NCBI RefSeq assembly: GCF_030463535.1
Contig: NC_132887.1
Span: 17,661,358 to 17,725,357, forward strand
Reading direction: 5' to 3'
DNA: 64,000 nucleotides
DNA from: Salminus brasiliensis
Lineage: Eukaryota; Chordata; Actinopteri; Characiformes; Bryconidae
The notes below the pieces were generated by a model, which saw nothing but the letters and a program-made list of their open reading frames with translations, was not told the origin of the DNA and did no database searches. Made by a program: the position numbers and the translations under genes. Of this stretch, positions 1 through 13,988 are shown in pieces (the first letter of the stretch is position 1; each line of letters opens with the position of its first letter).

Positions 1-331
1 CCCGTGTGTCGGACTAGAGCATATTTCTTTGCAATTTAACAAGGAGCAACAGCAGAGACGGCATTTGTTCATAGCTGTAGCAATTACCTGAGTGATACCA
101 GGTTACACCGTTAAGCTCCAACTTGGGAGTAGATCTCATAGTTGGGTCGGATTGAAGTCACATTCTCACCACAAACAAACCACTCCAGAGTTCATCTGGG
201 AACGGACTGAGACCACCTCTTCTAAAAGGTCTTGGTATGGTTGTTCTGTACTGTATTCACACCTTCCCAAACGAATCGCATCAAGGATGAAAACAAACCA
301 GATTAAAAAAGTGCAGGTGTGAAACCGCCCT
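1..331 (+). mobile_element. non-autonomous DNA transposon, right part, cut by the window edge
   Basis: This stretch is clearly related to the right part of the element at 47918-48454. Shared landmarks in the same order are GAGCAACAGCAGAGACGGCA, a TTCATAGCTGTAG block, the CCAGAGTTCA-TGGGA block with GGACTGAGACCAC, the AAACGAATCGCA block and the final GGTGTGAAA-CCCT end. The right terminus is near 331. The left terminus lies before the window. The open frames here have no recognisable protein and are chance reads through the repeat. Confidence 0.6.
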
Positions 332-3300
332 AAATCTAGAACATGGTCTGGATTCTTGCTAAAGATTTGTAAGAGCAGTTGTTGTAGCATAAACTCTCTT
401 TGCAGGAAGCTCTCTATGTTTAACTAGAAGCATGGTCAGCTGAGATGAAAAGATTTAACCTGATATAGCCTGGCTAGAGAGCAAGCTAGCACTTATTTTC
501 CTGTTTAGCTGCGCCGGCGGGTTAGTGATGGTATCATATCCCCAGAGAGATCCTGTAGTGCAGAGAAAGTGAGAAAGTGAGAAAGCGGTGTGGTTGTCTT
601 ATCAGTCGACACATATATCCACCAGCAGGGCCTGTGCTTTTTTCGGTTACTCCTTAAGAAGCTTACATAAGGTTTTTTTTTTAAATACTGACAAAATTCT
701 ATTCTGTTAAAGAGAGACAACTGAAGTCTGCCAATATATAAAGAGATGTCAAGAGTAATATACTGTTCTACATAACAGAGTTCAGCTCACCAATCTGTTA
801 CTCAAGTTACAGAATTACATTCCAGCTCTGCTCTGACTAGAAAGATCTACGATGTTTCACCAAAATCCCAACAACAAACCCCAAAAATAGCAAGAAGCTT
901 TGCCTTGATGTCGGTAAATGAACTGGATTGACAAGAGATTTAAATAAATACAGCAATGTATAGCCACTATTTCAGGCTTTGTGTATTTGATGGCTGTAGA
1001 GATGGGATGGAAATTCCGTTTTAAGAGCGTCAACTGAAGCTGCTCTAAATCAATGAAACAAAGTAACATGAAAGAGTGAAGCCCGCTTCAAACAGGTCCA
1101 AGCGCTCCACGCTGTGCCTGACCTGGGACTACAACTGAGAGTGTCCAGGATCAATCTCCGGCTCTGTCTAAACACTCCCAGAGGTCTGCAGACCTGCAGG
1201 AGCCGGTTCAGGCGTTTATGTGACGTTTGTGGAATGTTTACAGCAGGTTTGTGAAGGCGGGTTGATGGCGGATACTCTGGAGCACAGCCCTGATACTGCT
1301 AAAACACAGGGACGGAAGGCGGAGAGGCTGAGTAATGGGCCGAACTGGATCTAAACTTGGTATGTGAGCAGAGATCAACATTCTGTATTTCACTACTCGG
1401 CAGTTGTCCTACAAGAACACTTTTCATTCCTCGACTGTCTGCGTTCCATGTTTGGCAAAAGACAAAAACATTAAGCAGGCCTGTTCTTGGATAAAAACGC
1501 TTAAAGAGGCCTAACAGGGACCGGTCAGGACGTTCATGCTATACGAAAGTGTCGAATGAATGCTTCCAGCATACATACTCCGTAAAGAGAGTCGTGGATA
1601 TGACTTGACACATGAGATTTGCAGAATTTCTAAATTCTATAGTTAACTGAGTCATGTCAGTACAGATACAAGGCAGGGTGTCTCCAGGACCAGGGTTGGG
1701 AAACACTGAGTTAGACAGTAACAGAACAGAAATCTTGGATGCAGGAGAAATTGGCAGGCGTGAAGCCAAATCGTTATGGTCAGATAACTGGGTCAGAGCA
1801 TCTCAGAGACTGCAAGAGTTGGGGAGTGCTCCCGGTCAGCAGTGACGAGTACCTACTGACAGTGGTCCTAGGAGGTACAAACTACAAACCAGGGTTGGAC
1901 AGGATGTCGGGCACCCAGGGCTAAATTATGTGCAAAGGCAATAAAGGAAAGTACATTACACCCTGCTGTATTAGGCTGAATCAGTGTGGTCACAAACCAA
2001 CCCCTGGGATGGCCTGGTACGTGTGCTCTGTACATGAAGGATTTGTTGGAACAAAAGGTCCAAATGGACAATGGACTCCACTTCACAATGTATAGGACAT
2101 TAAGGATTCTGCTAACGCACCACAGAGTACTTAAATGTCTTGAAGAGTTGCCTTGGAGGTACGAGGAGACCCGATGCATATTAGGCGGGTGGTCATAATG
2201 TTTTGGCTTACTGATTACAACACAGCTTGAATATTTGCTGTAATAAGACCACATAGAATGTTCAAAGCCAGAATAATTAAGAACGGTCTTAGTTAGCCTA
2301 CACTGACAGAGCAAAGCTTTCCCAGCCCTGCTGGATGTTTTCTTTTAATAACATGTAAGCTTCTGTTTATATGCTTAACACATTAGAAGAGACCCATCCA
2401 ACTACAACAACGGCATGATATGATAATAATGACACAAAATAAGAATTTTAAAAGGGCAAGTTACACTCCGGTCCTGTTAAGTCCCCAGAGGTAGGACATA
2501 AGACAGGAGGAGACAAATGTTTAGGCAGAGCATGCTGAGCTGCGAATGAGTCATATGGAAGAGAGCCTGGACCAAACTCTCGCTCGCTCGCTCTCTGCAG
2601 AGTGTGTGCCACTAATCACAGCATAGGGCCCCTCATCGTGACACAGCTGGTGTGACGCAAGTGAAGTGTGTGCATAAGTACAGAATGACACACACAAGAG
2701 CATGCATTCATCATGATGGGGTAATGGTGACTTGTACTTGCACATGTTAAAAAGGGAACTCCTAGATAGGCTTCCCTTTACAGGGTCTGTTTTTTATTTG
2801 CTCACACTGATTAAAGCAGGGGAACAAAATTCTAGACTCTTTACACAAAAACAAACAATTTTCCTCACAAATTTTCAAACTTCAAGATTTCTTAAATCCT
2901 CAATTACTTCAGAATATATTGCTTGAAATATCTCCCATCCCTACAACCGTCTACCCAGGTGCTGTGTGTTCTTACTGCCGAGAAGAGAGGAAAAAGGAAG
3001 TAAACTGCCAATATCTCTAACTGAAGCTGATTGGCCTGTTGAAAATAATTCTCTCGCTGAAACTTCGTTACTATAACGTCATCAGGTAACACCGGTATGC
3101 ATTTTAACAACAAAATGTTCTTGTGGAGGTCACTGGAGATCTACAAACCTTGCAAGTCCTAACAGATGTACCACAAGGCTCAGTACTGAACCCTATGCCA
3201 GTTTCGTTTTAAATACTTGTTTTACTGGTACAGAGTCGGTACTGAGCTGTCTTTTCATTTCACCATGCAAATTTCTGTATTTCTCAAGAAAAAATCCCAT

Positions 3301-5150
3301 CAAACCATCAAGCAACACTTCAATCTGAAAGCTGAATTACTTCAATGATTATGCATTCTTTCAACATTTGAAATGACAACATTTCAGGGTTTTGACCATG
3401 AATAAGCAGAACTACTGAAGCTGCGTCATCATTCTGTAGTTGGGGTCATGCTCATATTAGAAAGCTGGTTTCTATGGGACACAAATGAACAGGATTTTCG
3501 AAAATCACCTTCATCACCTTCTGCAGTAAGTGTCCCAAGGCTGATAATGTGCAGATTTTTCTTTCGAATGCCAGTGGACTCTTTGAAATAAAGGGTTGTT
3601 AATGAGTCAAAACGCACTAAAGGAAGTGCTAGTGCAGTATCGCTTCCATTGTCTGTCAGAGGTGCATTCAGTACTAATGAAGAAAAACATGAAGGCACAG
3701 AAGAGAGAGCGTGAAGAAGACGAGACAGAAAAAGCGAGACTGACACTTACAAAACATGGGAGCATTTCAGCAAAAATAAACCGATGAACCAAATTGAATG
3801 CAGACACTGTAAAGCAGAGTAGTCATTTCACTACGGTGATGCACGTTCACCTGAAACACAGGCACCCTGGAGCCGTAATGTTTGACGTTACTCCGGATGA
3901 AGTTTTTGCTACTGCTTTGTGCTTCAGCCAACTAATGTTAGTATCGTGATGTTGCTTAGTTTACCTGCTGGAAAACAAGGTCTCATGTCTGGTGCTTGCT
4001 AAGAGAATGCCATTTCCTATAGCTAGCTAACAACTTAAATGTAATAGTTGATTAATAGGAGTAACGCTAGCCTACCTTTCTCTTATTCGCTATTTTTTGC
4101 TCGTGTTGATGCTATGTTATGTTAAGGCAGATACTGGACTACAGAGAGACATTCACAGGTGTGCAGACTTGAGCAGGTGAGGAAAAAACATGCATCGGAA
4201 CAGGAGCTGCGTTCACAGTAAGCAGAGATGGAAGGCATGACTGAAATAATAGCGAACAATTGACAAACAGACAGATTTGTTGGTTAGCTGCAGATTAGTT
4301 GCAGCACTATCCTTAAAGAAATTACATTAATGTTCCAATGAAATTATCTGACAGTACTAGAGTACAGTTTAAGTAGCTGAGATTGTTATACAGTAGTGTT
4401 GAATTTTGAATGTATGTATTGTGTAACAAAGTTCATATGATTTTTTGACTTGTTAACGACCTCATAATTCAGAGGATCTTGTGGCATTTATAAGAAACAA
4501 TGTATGCACAACAAAACTTTACAGGGTTTAGAACATTTTGTTTACTACAGGGTGTGATCGCAGCATTTGGAAACCATACCAGTCTGTTAGAATGTGCAAA
4601 GAACAATGGGATCACCCTCGTTAGCAAGTAAAAACCTGCTAGAACAGTACACATGTCATTTTAGCATAACAGTGAATACAGAGTAATATTTCACATACAT
4701 TTTAATTCATTTATATGCTTAACTTAACTTCTAATGCACTTTTGGCTTGTCTGGTTTGCACCACCAGAGTGCAATTCACCCATTCAAAACCCACCTCATC
4801 CATTACCTAACAAAACATCCTGCCAGTACTACTGCTTACACATGCAGAAGAAGCATGCTCATGGTTAGCAGTTCACAGTGCACAAAACATGGGCAAACCT
4901 TATACTGCATGCGTTATAGGGATGCATACATGGAGGCTGAAACGTGGGAGAAGAAAGGAAAAGAGAGGAGAGCTACAGACTGGGGGCTTACAGATGATTT
5001 GGTTACATAACCATCTGCCACGTCGGGTTGCACAGAAAAGGACTCACAAAAAAACTCACTAGACAAATATAGACACAAACACACACACGCGCGCACATGC
5101 ACACACACACCATGTGTGTGATGGGTTGTGCCAGTTTAGCGCAAAAAAGA
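332..5150. other. itpk1 intron 4 sequence, no gene seen
   Basis: This should be the intron after the fourth coding exon of itpk1, because the next exon of the gene was not found in the window. I looked on the minus strand for the expected continuation (a Cys-Ser-Pro-Pro-Phe type motif followed by the ATP-grasp core) and did not see it. Short open frames have no family likeness. A short CA/CG dinucleotide patch lies at about 5080-5112. Nothing else is assignable. Confidence 0.5.
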
Positions 5151-5154
5151 GTTT

Positions 5155-5560
5155 AAGCGCAGGGAAGGGCTTTCTGCTAGATTTTGGAACATTGCTGTGA
5201 GGATTTGATTGCATTCAGCAACAAGAGTTAGAGAGGTCAGGACGCTGGATAAATCACCACCCTATCTCATCCCCAAACTATTGGATGGAACAATATCTTT
5301 CCAGAGAACACAGCTCCACTGCTCCACAGCTCAAGGCTGGGGGGTTTATTATCCCTCTAGCCCATGCCTGGCATTAGGCCAGTTAGTTCATGTTTATCTG
5401 CTCCAGAGAGTCTTTTATTTTGGCAATACCTCTCTACAGACACTAGGCAAGCTGTGTGTGTGTGCACATTTGTGTCAGCAATCAGTGCAACCTAAAGTAC
5501 GTGAATGTATTTATAAGAAGGGGTGTTTACAAATAGTCAGTTATAAAGGTTTACAGGCTT
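5155..5560 (+). mobile_element. Tc1/mariner-like non-autonomous element, degenerate
   Basis: The internal sequence matches the other copies in this window (31570-32188 plus strand; 32438-32710 and 49227-49555 minus strand). Shared landmarks are CTAGATTTTGGA, GCATTGCTGTGAGGA-like, TGGATGGA-CA-CATC, CCAGAGAACA, CCCCTCTAG, CATGTTTATCTGCTCCAGAG and a GAAGGGGTGT right side. The terminal inverted repeats (consensus TACACTATA-GGACAAA) are lost. No transposase frame is present. It abuts the MITE and SINE cluster to the right. Confidence 0.65.
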
Positions 5561-5570
5561 AAAGAAGTCA

Positions 5571-5873
5571 GTGTTCAAGGTTCTTTACCAATTTAAAGGG
5601 GCAGTGGTGGCTCAGCGGTTAGAGCGCCGGGATATCGATAACAGGGTTGTGGGTTTGATTCCCGGGCTTGGCAAGCTGGGCAAGCTTGTTCACTACCAGA
5701 TGGGTTAAATGCGGAGGACATATTTCGCTGTACAGTGCACACTGTGACGTGACAAATACGTGCACCTTTACCTTTAAAGGTTCTTCACACAAAAATGGTT
5801 CTTTATAAAACTAGAAGTGGTTCTTCTATGGCATTGTTCAAGTCCTTTGTAGAACCTTTACTGTTAAGAGTGT
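5571..5873. mobile_element. MITE interrupted by a SINE
   Basis: The two pieces 5571-5599 and 5773-5873 read together as part of the same MITE family seen at 33792-34004 and 45544-45720. Shared features are runs of GGTTCTT and AGAACC, ATGGTTCTTTAT, AACTA-AAGTGG and the terminal AAGAGTGT. The left terminus is missing. The interruption is the SINE at 5600-5772, and the 8-bp word TTTAAAGG is present on both sides of it. Confidence 0.65.
5600..5772 (+). mobile_element. tRNA-derived SINE with internal deletion
   Basis: An RNA polymerase III A box, TGGCTCAGCGG, is at 5608-5618 and a B box, GGTTTGATTCC, is at 5652-5662, the spacing expected of a tRNA head. The tail (AGATGGGTTAAATGCGGAGG, then a GTGACAAATA-GTGCACCTTTA end) matches the copy at 31923-32130. 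That copy carries about 60-70 bp more between head and tail, so this one is internally deleted. It is flanked by TTTAAAGG at 5592-5599 and 5773-5780, a likely target-site duplication. Confidence 0.8.
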
Positions 5874-5987
5874 AAAGTATATGTATATATAAGGAATACA
5901 TGTCAATAACAACACAACCTTCTAATAGAGCTGTATTATGGTTAGAATATTACACAATGACAGACACACACACAGACACACAAATAC

Positions 5988-6510
5988 CTTGCATGAAGTC
6001 CTCTATCCGGTGGACTAGCTGATAAGACTTGCAGCGGTCAAGCAGAGTCCTGATGGCTGGCAGTGGATCCAGCACTATGGTCTCTGGGTGAGCATCTATG
6101 TAGTCCTGCAAGTCCAGGACAAAAGGTCAGATTTCTAAAAGGAAAGAACTCTGATTGTCAACTTAAGCATTAAGAATGAGATTAAAGCATAATGCAGAAC
6201 AAGGGGACAGACGGACACTGACAGAAGTGCAAATGACTGTTCCTTCACCACTGATGTGTGTAGCCTAGATATTTCTGTTTAGACCAAGAAAGTTATCGGA
6301 GAAGCATGATCTGGCACATGCACCGCACACCCACTTCCTGGGCCCTGTTACGTCACACTGTGCACAAGGCTGTCAGGTTTTTTACATAACCACCACTACC
6401 ACCACACTCTCTGTCTAGGTCTCTGTCTTTCTCCTCTTAATGCTCTCAGTGCTCTATCACTTGTCATTCTGCCCCTCAAACGCCCCCCTCCTATCCCCAC
6501 CTCTCTCACA

Positions 6511-6583
<73 letters not shown>

Positions 6584-9500
6584 CTCAATCAGTGAGCCAC
6601 TTGGCTGAACCTCTCTCATTTCTACACATCTTCACAGCAGCACTCACTTCGTCTAGCCTCAGCAGGCTCATTAGCATACCATGTCTGTATGTGCACATTT
6701 TTTCACAGCCTATACAACAGACCTCTTCATGTATGCACTCTCTCTGTGTCACACATGCATGCACACACGCTATATCTGCTATGTCAGCAGGAGCATCCCT
6801 GTGTGGGGAGGAATGCTCTTCTTGCCAGCACAGATCAAACAGAGCAAAGTGTTATGTAAGGCAACCATGCTGCCATCAGAAAAAAACAAAAAAACAACAA
6901 CAACAGAAACTCTGATCTTTCACCGGGGTCAGAATGACCCATATTTCGCTTCTGAGGACACTGTATGACCTTTCACACAATCAGTGAAATATTCTAGAGG
7001 ACTGGCCTTGTTTATAAAGCCCTGCCTGAAAACACTGTTCGTCTTCTTTTGTATTATCTGTGTGTGCACATGAAGAGTGCGGGTTGTTTGAAGTAGTCAT
7101 GTTAATATAAAAGAAAAACAAAACAGGAATTTTCACCAGATTTCCAAAGAAGTCAGTGCTCTAACATGTCATGATATTAAAAATGCACTCAGTGTATCCA
7201 AGATTGGAGTAAAATAAGGGAACATAAGAAAGGTGTGACATTTCATTTTGTTTCAAGCAGTAAAACAAGTTTAGGAAATGTATTTGATATTGAACATCCT
7301 GCGATGATACTACTGCACATGTGCACACTGTAAAAACTGTACTGGAACGAAGTACTGTGCAGCCCCACTTACAATTGGGCCTGTGTATTTTCAAGAACCT
7401 GGCGTCTCAAAGTATCAAGATATTATCGAGATATTAATACTGATATACACTTTGGTACATGTAAATTTCACTGAGCAGGTGATATTTTAGAATGTTTTAT
7501 AAATCAAGAAGAAATATTGACTTTTTATGAAATCAATAGTATCTGAAGACAGAGTACAGTACTGTTTCAACCACTGAGCCACTGTGATAATGAATACAGC
7601 ACCACTGCAATACTTCGATATGTTGATATGTTCTAACGTGCCTACTTTCAAGTCAATGGAAAAAGTAATTTTGAGCATTTCTATTGCTCCATTCATTATG
7701 ACATTTCGGCTCAACATAAACGGCCAGATTTACATCATAATAAAAAGAAAAAATAACGTTAGAAACATCAAAAATGGAGAGGTATTTACAGAACACAGAC
7801 TATATGTTTATTCTTTTGAGAGTAAAAAAACAACAAACAAACAAACAAACAAAAACACACACACACACACAACAACAAAAACCCTGTGCTGATGGCTCCA
7901 GCAAAGGCTGGTGGTAAAGCCTTGCATCTCTTTCCCACTGCAGTTGCAATATTGAATACTAACCGCTTAGCACTTCTTTTGATTAAGGGAATAACCTCCT
8001 TGAGCATGCAATAGAACTGTGCATAATAATCACATTGCGAGAGGAGAGGATTATGTTATTCAGTTTGAGAGTGTTATGCATTCACTCTGCAATCAGGTAT
8101 CTGACTCCAATTCAAAATTACATGGATCACAAAAGATTTTAATCATCTTTTAGCTGTTATGAATTGTGGTGCGTCTATGAGCTAACACACAGCCTAGCCC
8201 GAAACCAAACCCAGTGCTTTTCAATCCCTTTTTAAAAGTGACAGAGGAAATATAGCCCCATTTGCACTGCTAAATAATGCACATACTTAAAAATGCAGAA
8301 CTTTATAAGGATGTGCCTTTAGGATATTTTAACTGTCTAAAAAAATTTGCTGAATCCCAAACTGTTCTTTTGCCTTTTACAGTTAGCTTAAACAGCTAAT
8401 AGTCCAGTACACTGAATCCATTAATTAACTGTTGTTAAATGTGTGCAATTGAATGTGAAACAGGCCATTCCTAATGGCACTTCAGTACAAATGTCTACCA
8501 TGATTAGTATAAACAAAGCAGTGGAAGGCTGCTCATCCTAAATGTTCTCTAATGTACGTTGCAAAGGATCGTGGCTTGTCATCACCACCTTAAATTTATA
8601 TGATGGATGGCAGATGGATTACTGAAATGTTTTGGAATGGGTTCAGCGCTTTTCAAGACCATTCACCACCATTCAGTCACTACACACGCCAGACTAAACA
8701 TCCAACTTTCCTGTTACACTTCACAGCCATTTAACTGTTAAGTAAAGTACAGCAAGATCCTACCTGCAGCACACTTCTGCCATATAAAAACCTAGAAACC
8801 ATTTACAGAAAAACTAAAACCTGCAAACCTATTGTCTAAACTTTTTCCCCTCGGCCTATAAGGTTACAGGGTTTCTTTCTGACAGCGACAATACGCAGAA
8901 CATAGCTTAGAGTGCGCTGCCTCCAGTTCTCACCTGCACACGCTGGACCAGCAACAGGGACTGAGTGTCATTCTGGTCCGCCTCCAGGATCAGATCTGTC
9001 AGCTTGTGGATGATGACGTCCAGCGGGCCCTGTTCCTCCAGAGGCTGGCTCAGGTCAAGCTGAAGACAAAAGGGGGAGGACAGCAGTTCATTTAACAAGG
9101 TTGGAAAACCGTCAGCGAAAACATTCCAATGTCAGGTGCTAACAGGAGCAGGGGCTGATCCCTTGACATTTACCTAAAATTACAAAGTGATTACTTTATT
9201 ATGCTGCTTAATGTCCTTACTTCTTAGTCTGATGCGGACAAAGGACACATTATATTAACAACAATACTGTACTATTAATTTCTTTAAAAACTGAACTATA
9301 GTTTTGCCCTACAGACTGATTGAAACTGCAATCTAAACGGCGCTGAATAATGGGACAGAATAAAACAGGACAGAGCTGAGTCATTCACTGACCTGGGGCT
9401 CACTCGGTCTGAACTGTTATGCTATGTTAAGTTTTTAACTCCACAGAGACAGCTAAATTACAGCTAAAATACAAAGAAATGCATTCCTTGCTCTATTACG

Positions 9501-12490
9501 AGGCTACAGCGCCTATAAAGTAATCACCCCACTAGATATTTTCCCTGAAATGGAAGTGTAAAATAAATATAGTGTAGAATAAATATTCACACCAGTCCAC
9601 AGTCCAGTCACTGGTTAATCAGTACTCCTGGCTACAAATACACCATGAACAGGTTACTCAAGAGCATAAGTCAGGGGATGGATACCCCCCACCCCCCTGG
9701 GGTTCAGATAAATCCATCATTAAGAAATGGAAGGAATATAGCATATGCAAATCTGCCTAGAGCAGGCAGTCCTCACAAGTGACCACACAAAAGAAACACC
9801 AAGACACCTACGACTACTTTTTTATATGAACTGTATATGTTGTAGCTATTAGCAGTTAAAACCAAGTCCAGTACTCACTGATGAGTTTGAGACAGAGAAC
9901 TAGAGAATATGAAATAATACATAAAACTGCCTTCATTATTTGTCTTAAAAATTTGCCCCTCTTTGCCATGAAGCAGCTTTGAAAACACTTGACATTCTCT
10001 CAAGAAGCTTCATGATAATACACCAGGGACCCTTTTAGAAGTTCCACACATGCTGAGCTCTGCTGGCTGCTGAATATGACTTGTTTTGAAAAATAAATTC
10101 ATAAACAGGCATCCACCTCACTATTTTTAGTATTTATATCTTAGCAAGATATAGCAAGTATTTATATTAATGTCTTTGCATAAGCGCAAGATTGCATATC
10201 AGTATCAATTAGAAGAGTCATCAGAGTGAAGAAGAAGGAAAAAGAAAAAAAAGATACAGGCAAATCAGCTAACGAATCTCAAACAGCACACATTAACATA
10301 GTGTAATCACATGTAAATGGCTGTGGATGTTTTTGTGGATGTTTGCTTTTTCCTGTGCAGTGCTTAAAAAGTGGTTCCTAAGTGAAGTGCTTCAATTAAG
10401 AAATACAAAAACCTAAGAGGTGCCAGAATGTCTTTTCCTTGGAGAACTATTTTCCATGGTACAGTTGTGTATAACCAAAACAGAGCTCGGAAAACAGGCC
10501 AAATTCAACCCCAAAATGTACATTTTGCCCAGCAGCAAAAGTCCTAGTCAAAACAGCCAAAAAAGTTAAACACGACAGCAATCTCAAGAGAACATGGTGT
10601 AGTTGGTGTGGCGCAACAGATAACACCACTAACTGCCACAGAGCTACCTCACCATGTTGAAGACTGGGGCTCGATTCCCGGTCTGGGTGACTATGCTGCG
10701 CTACACCAATGGGCACTTGGGCAAGACTCCTAACACTCCATTGGCCCACCTATGTAATAAGAGTAACCATGTAAGTCGCTCTGGATAAGAGCATCAGCTA
10801 AATGCCATAAATGTAAATGTAGTTAATTCTAGATACTAGCACCAAGACTTTGCTAGTTATAGGAATATAGGTTGATAAGAGAAACATTGTCTGTGCCATT
10901 GTTCGCAGAAGGGAAATTTAAACACAAGATAGTAAAAGCTGGGGGGAGCAACAAGGATCCGTGCTAGGCTAAAAACTTTTACGATTCTAGCCTTTACCAT
11001 CTCTTTCTCTCCTGCTATGTCCCAGTTTAGAGGCTGCATTCGAATACCGATTGAGTCCCAGTGGTGCTACTAGGCAGTCCCATTTTGAAGGCTCTTTCAT
11101 ATGCAGCCGAGGAACGAGTCCTTCTTTTCAATGGCAATGCAGAATCCAGTTGGTGCCAATTGAAGCCGTCAAGGTTGCTAGGTGAGAGGTGCAGCGTTTT
11201 GTGAGACAACGGTGAGGGCAAAAACAGTGGTGCTGTGATACAAGCAGAAAATCCACCATCAAGCAGACTGTTTCATTTCATTTTCAGCCTTCGACCGTCT
11301 ACGCAGCCTTCAAGGCTATGCCTTCGTATACCCTGTCCTTCAAAAGATGCAGTCCCTGAATTGGGACACAGCTTCCAACATCAACTCCCTCGAAAACAGA
11401 CAGGACTACCTTAGCTGACTACCAAATTGGTGCCATAAGAACCAGCTTATTCTCATCAGTAAGACTCATAAAAGCCAAACTCTGAGAATCGAGTTGGAAC
11501 CAGGCTAAAAACTAATAGCTAAAATAGGGGGTAATTACAGTGTTTTTATTATAGTGAAAAACTATGCTAAACTAAGTCTCTCTCCAACCAAATAGTTCCT
11601 ATTTATACATTTAAGAACAACTTAAAATATGTAATAAATTGTATTAATAAAGTATCTGAATTAGTACTGTTTTATAAATATATAATAAAAACCAAATTGT
11701 ATTGTCATTTGTAGGTTGATATACAAAACGTTCAATGCTTTGGCTGGTGCTATTAAAAAAGGGGTCCCCGGAACATTCCACACAACTGAATCCCAACACT
11801 CTACACTCCATGGAAATGGAAATGGCAATCAAGCAATAATATTTACAGATTAAAGAGAGTCTCTTCGCGCAAAAGTCCCATTCCGATGGTGTTAGAGCAC
11901 TGATGACATGAGAAACGGGGAGCTCTAGTGTTGATGCGCTGACAGGCTCACTCTGCTACGTGTTCTCCAAATCTCCTGCTTACACTACACAGAGAGGCCA
12001 GGCCTCAGCCCACAGCCGTATGTGGAGTGGAGAGAAACACATACGCCTGTCTGCTACTCCCGTCATTTCCCTGGAAGGAAGGTTTTATACACAACACCTT
12101 CGCTCAGAACACATAATCTAAACACTGCCCCTTTCTGCCGAGCACCGGAGACGGAGTAACGGCTCTCGCTCATCGTGAATAACTCAACTCAAAAAAAGGA
12201 AACAAAGTTTTTTTTAAAGTGACTGAAAATATTTTGTCACTTTAGCTTCTTTAACCCGGCTTTATTGCTCGTGTGGAAGCACTTAAGGCTGTGCTTGCTG
12301 AGGCAGACACAGGAATGATGATTTATTCATGAAACGTGAGAAAGGTAGGGCAGCCTGAAACTACGTGGGACACAATACACCAATGTTTGACCGCCTGTCT
12401 GCTCCTCAAGGCCGTATATGACCTGCCCATGTCTGCACAAACGTGTCGAGTCTAGGCTGTGTGTGGCTGAGATGTGGCCCCTCTCTCTCA

Positions 12491-12528
<38 letters not shown>

Positions 12529-13863
12529 ATTAACACGTAAACACACAACACAGAGCACAGCCACTGCCAAACAGCAGTCTCCAGCAAGAACTAGGAGGAA
12601 GTAGCCACAATTCTATAGCAGTGTAAATTACTGCAGATTAAGGTAGTAAACCATTTCCCCCTTTCTCTAAATATAATCAATCTGTTTAATGCTTAACGTC
12701 CAAGGTTTCCTCTTTAGCTGTGTAGCTAAAGGGAAGCTATGAGGCTAAAGCAGCTAAAACAAGTAACAGAAGCTTCTTCTTCACCCATTAGCCCAGTGTA
12801 AACTGTATGTCTACATTACAACACACTCGCGTTACCACATCAAAGCTGTTAAGCAATCCAAGTAGATCTACTTGTGCCTTTTCTGACCCTGTATGGCAAA
12901 ATGCTATTTGTAAACATGTACAGGTTGTACAAACTGCAGAACTGAGCCTGTTGAGACATTTTACAGGTTATTTCTGGGGTGCGGTGTGGTTTTTGTGCAG
13001 CCCAGCCTCTGGGTTTGTGACTGTGTCACAATATTTTCACACATACCTTTTTTTCAGTGTTAATTAACAGCACCTGAGGAAGCTGGTTAGAACAGAGTCG
13101 CCTAAAACACCTTCTCAGCAGGTGGCAGCACAGCGTCACAGCCCACAGGAACTGGTGAGTGAGCTTCCATAAAATATAGATGTTTTACTTCTAGCTATTA
13201 AAATGAAATCATGATTTGAGTTTTAATTTCAAGCAAAAACAACATTTACTTGTATTTTTGTCCTCAGATGCTCATGTGTGAGATTAGTTAGATGTTCTCT
13301 AGATGTCTTAATGCCTTTCTATGATTTGTCAGCATACAGCTAAATACTGAGTCCTTTTAAAGCACATTAAATATTATCTGTGTAATTGAGCTGAGATACT
13401 TAGCCAACCTTGATAGTTAGCCAAACCAACCTGTTTAGACTAGACTTTTGAAATTGATTAAAGGCATAAATATAAAGAACATCTTATTATAAAACAATTG
13501 AGCGGCCCCATGCTGGACTGTGGATATGACCAGAGCTGTGTTCAAAACAGGGAACAGAAAGTGGCAAGGTACTGAACCATTTCAGAAACACTGTTACGTG
13601 TGTGAGCTCGCTGCTGTGCGACAGAGGGTGCGTTGCATAAACAATCTTCTTCGGAGAAGCTGCATGTGGTGAATCTTGGAAACCAAACAACGCGATGGAT
13701 TACACGGGACTGTCACACTGCACTGACTATTCAGCACTGCATGTTTGGACACCACTGCAAAATGACAGAACACAAGCTATTAAACTACATAATGAATAGG
13801 GCAGAGTTTTAGACACAGCTCAAGTTGTTTTTATTAAATACTACTACCACTATACTATACTAC

Positions 13864-13899
<36 letters not shown>

Positions 13900-13956
13900 C
13901 ATTATTCTTCTTCTTCTTCTTCTTATTATTATTATTATTATTATTACTACTACTAC

Positions 13957-13988
<32 letters not shown>

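Noticed and set aside
1868-2314. 148-codon minus-strand open frame
   Set aside because: No family likeness, no exon boundaries that join to a known protein; chance open frame in an intron.
5600-5665. A box and B box considered as a tRNA gene
   Set aside because: The anticodon arm and acceptor pairing do not form a cloverleaf, and the sequence continues into a repeated SINE body. The same applies at 10598, 42520 and 50188.
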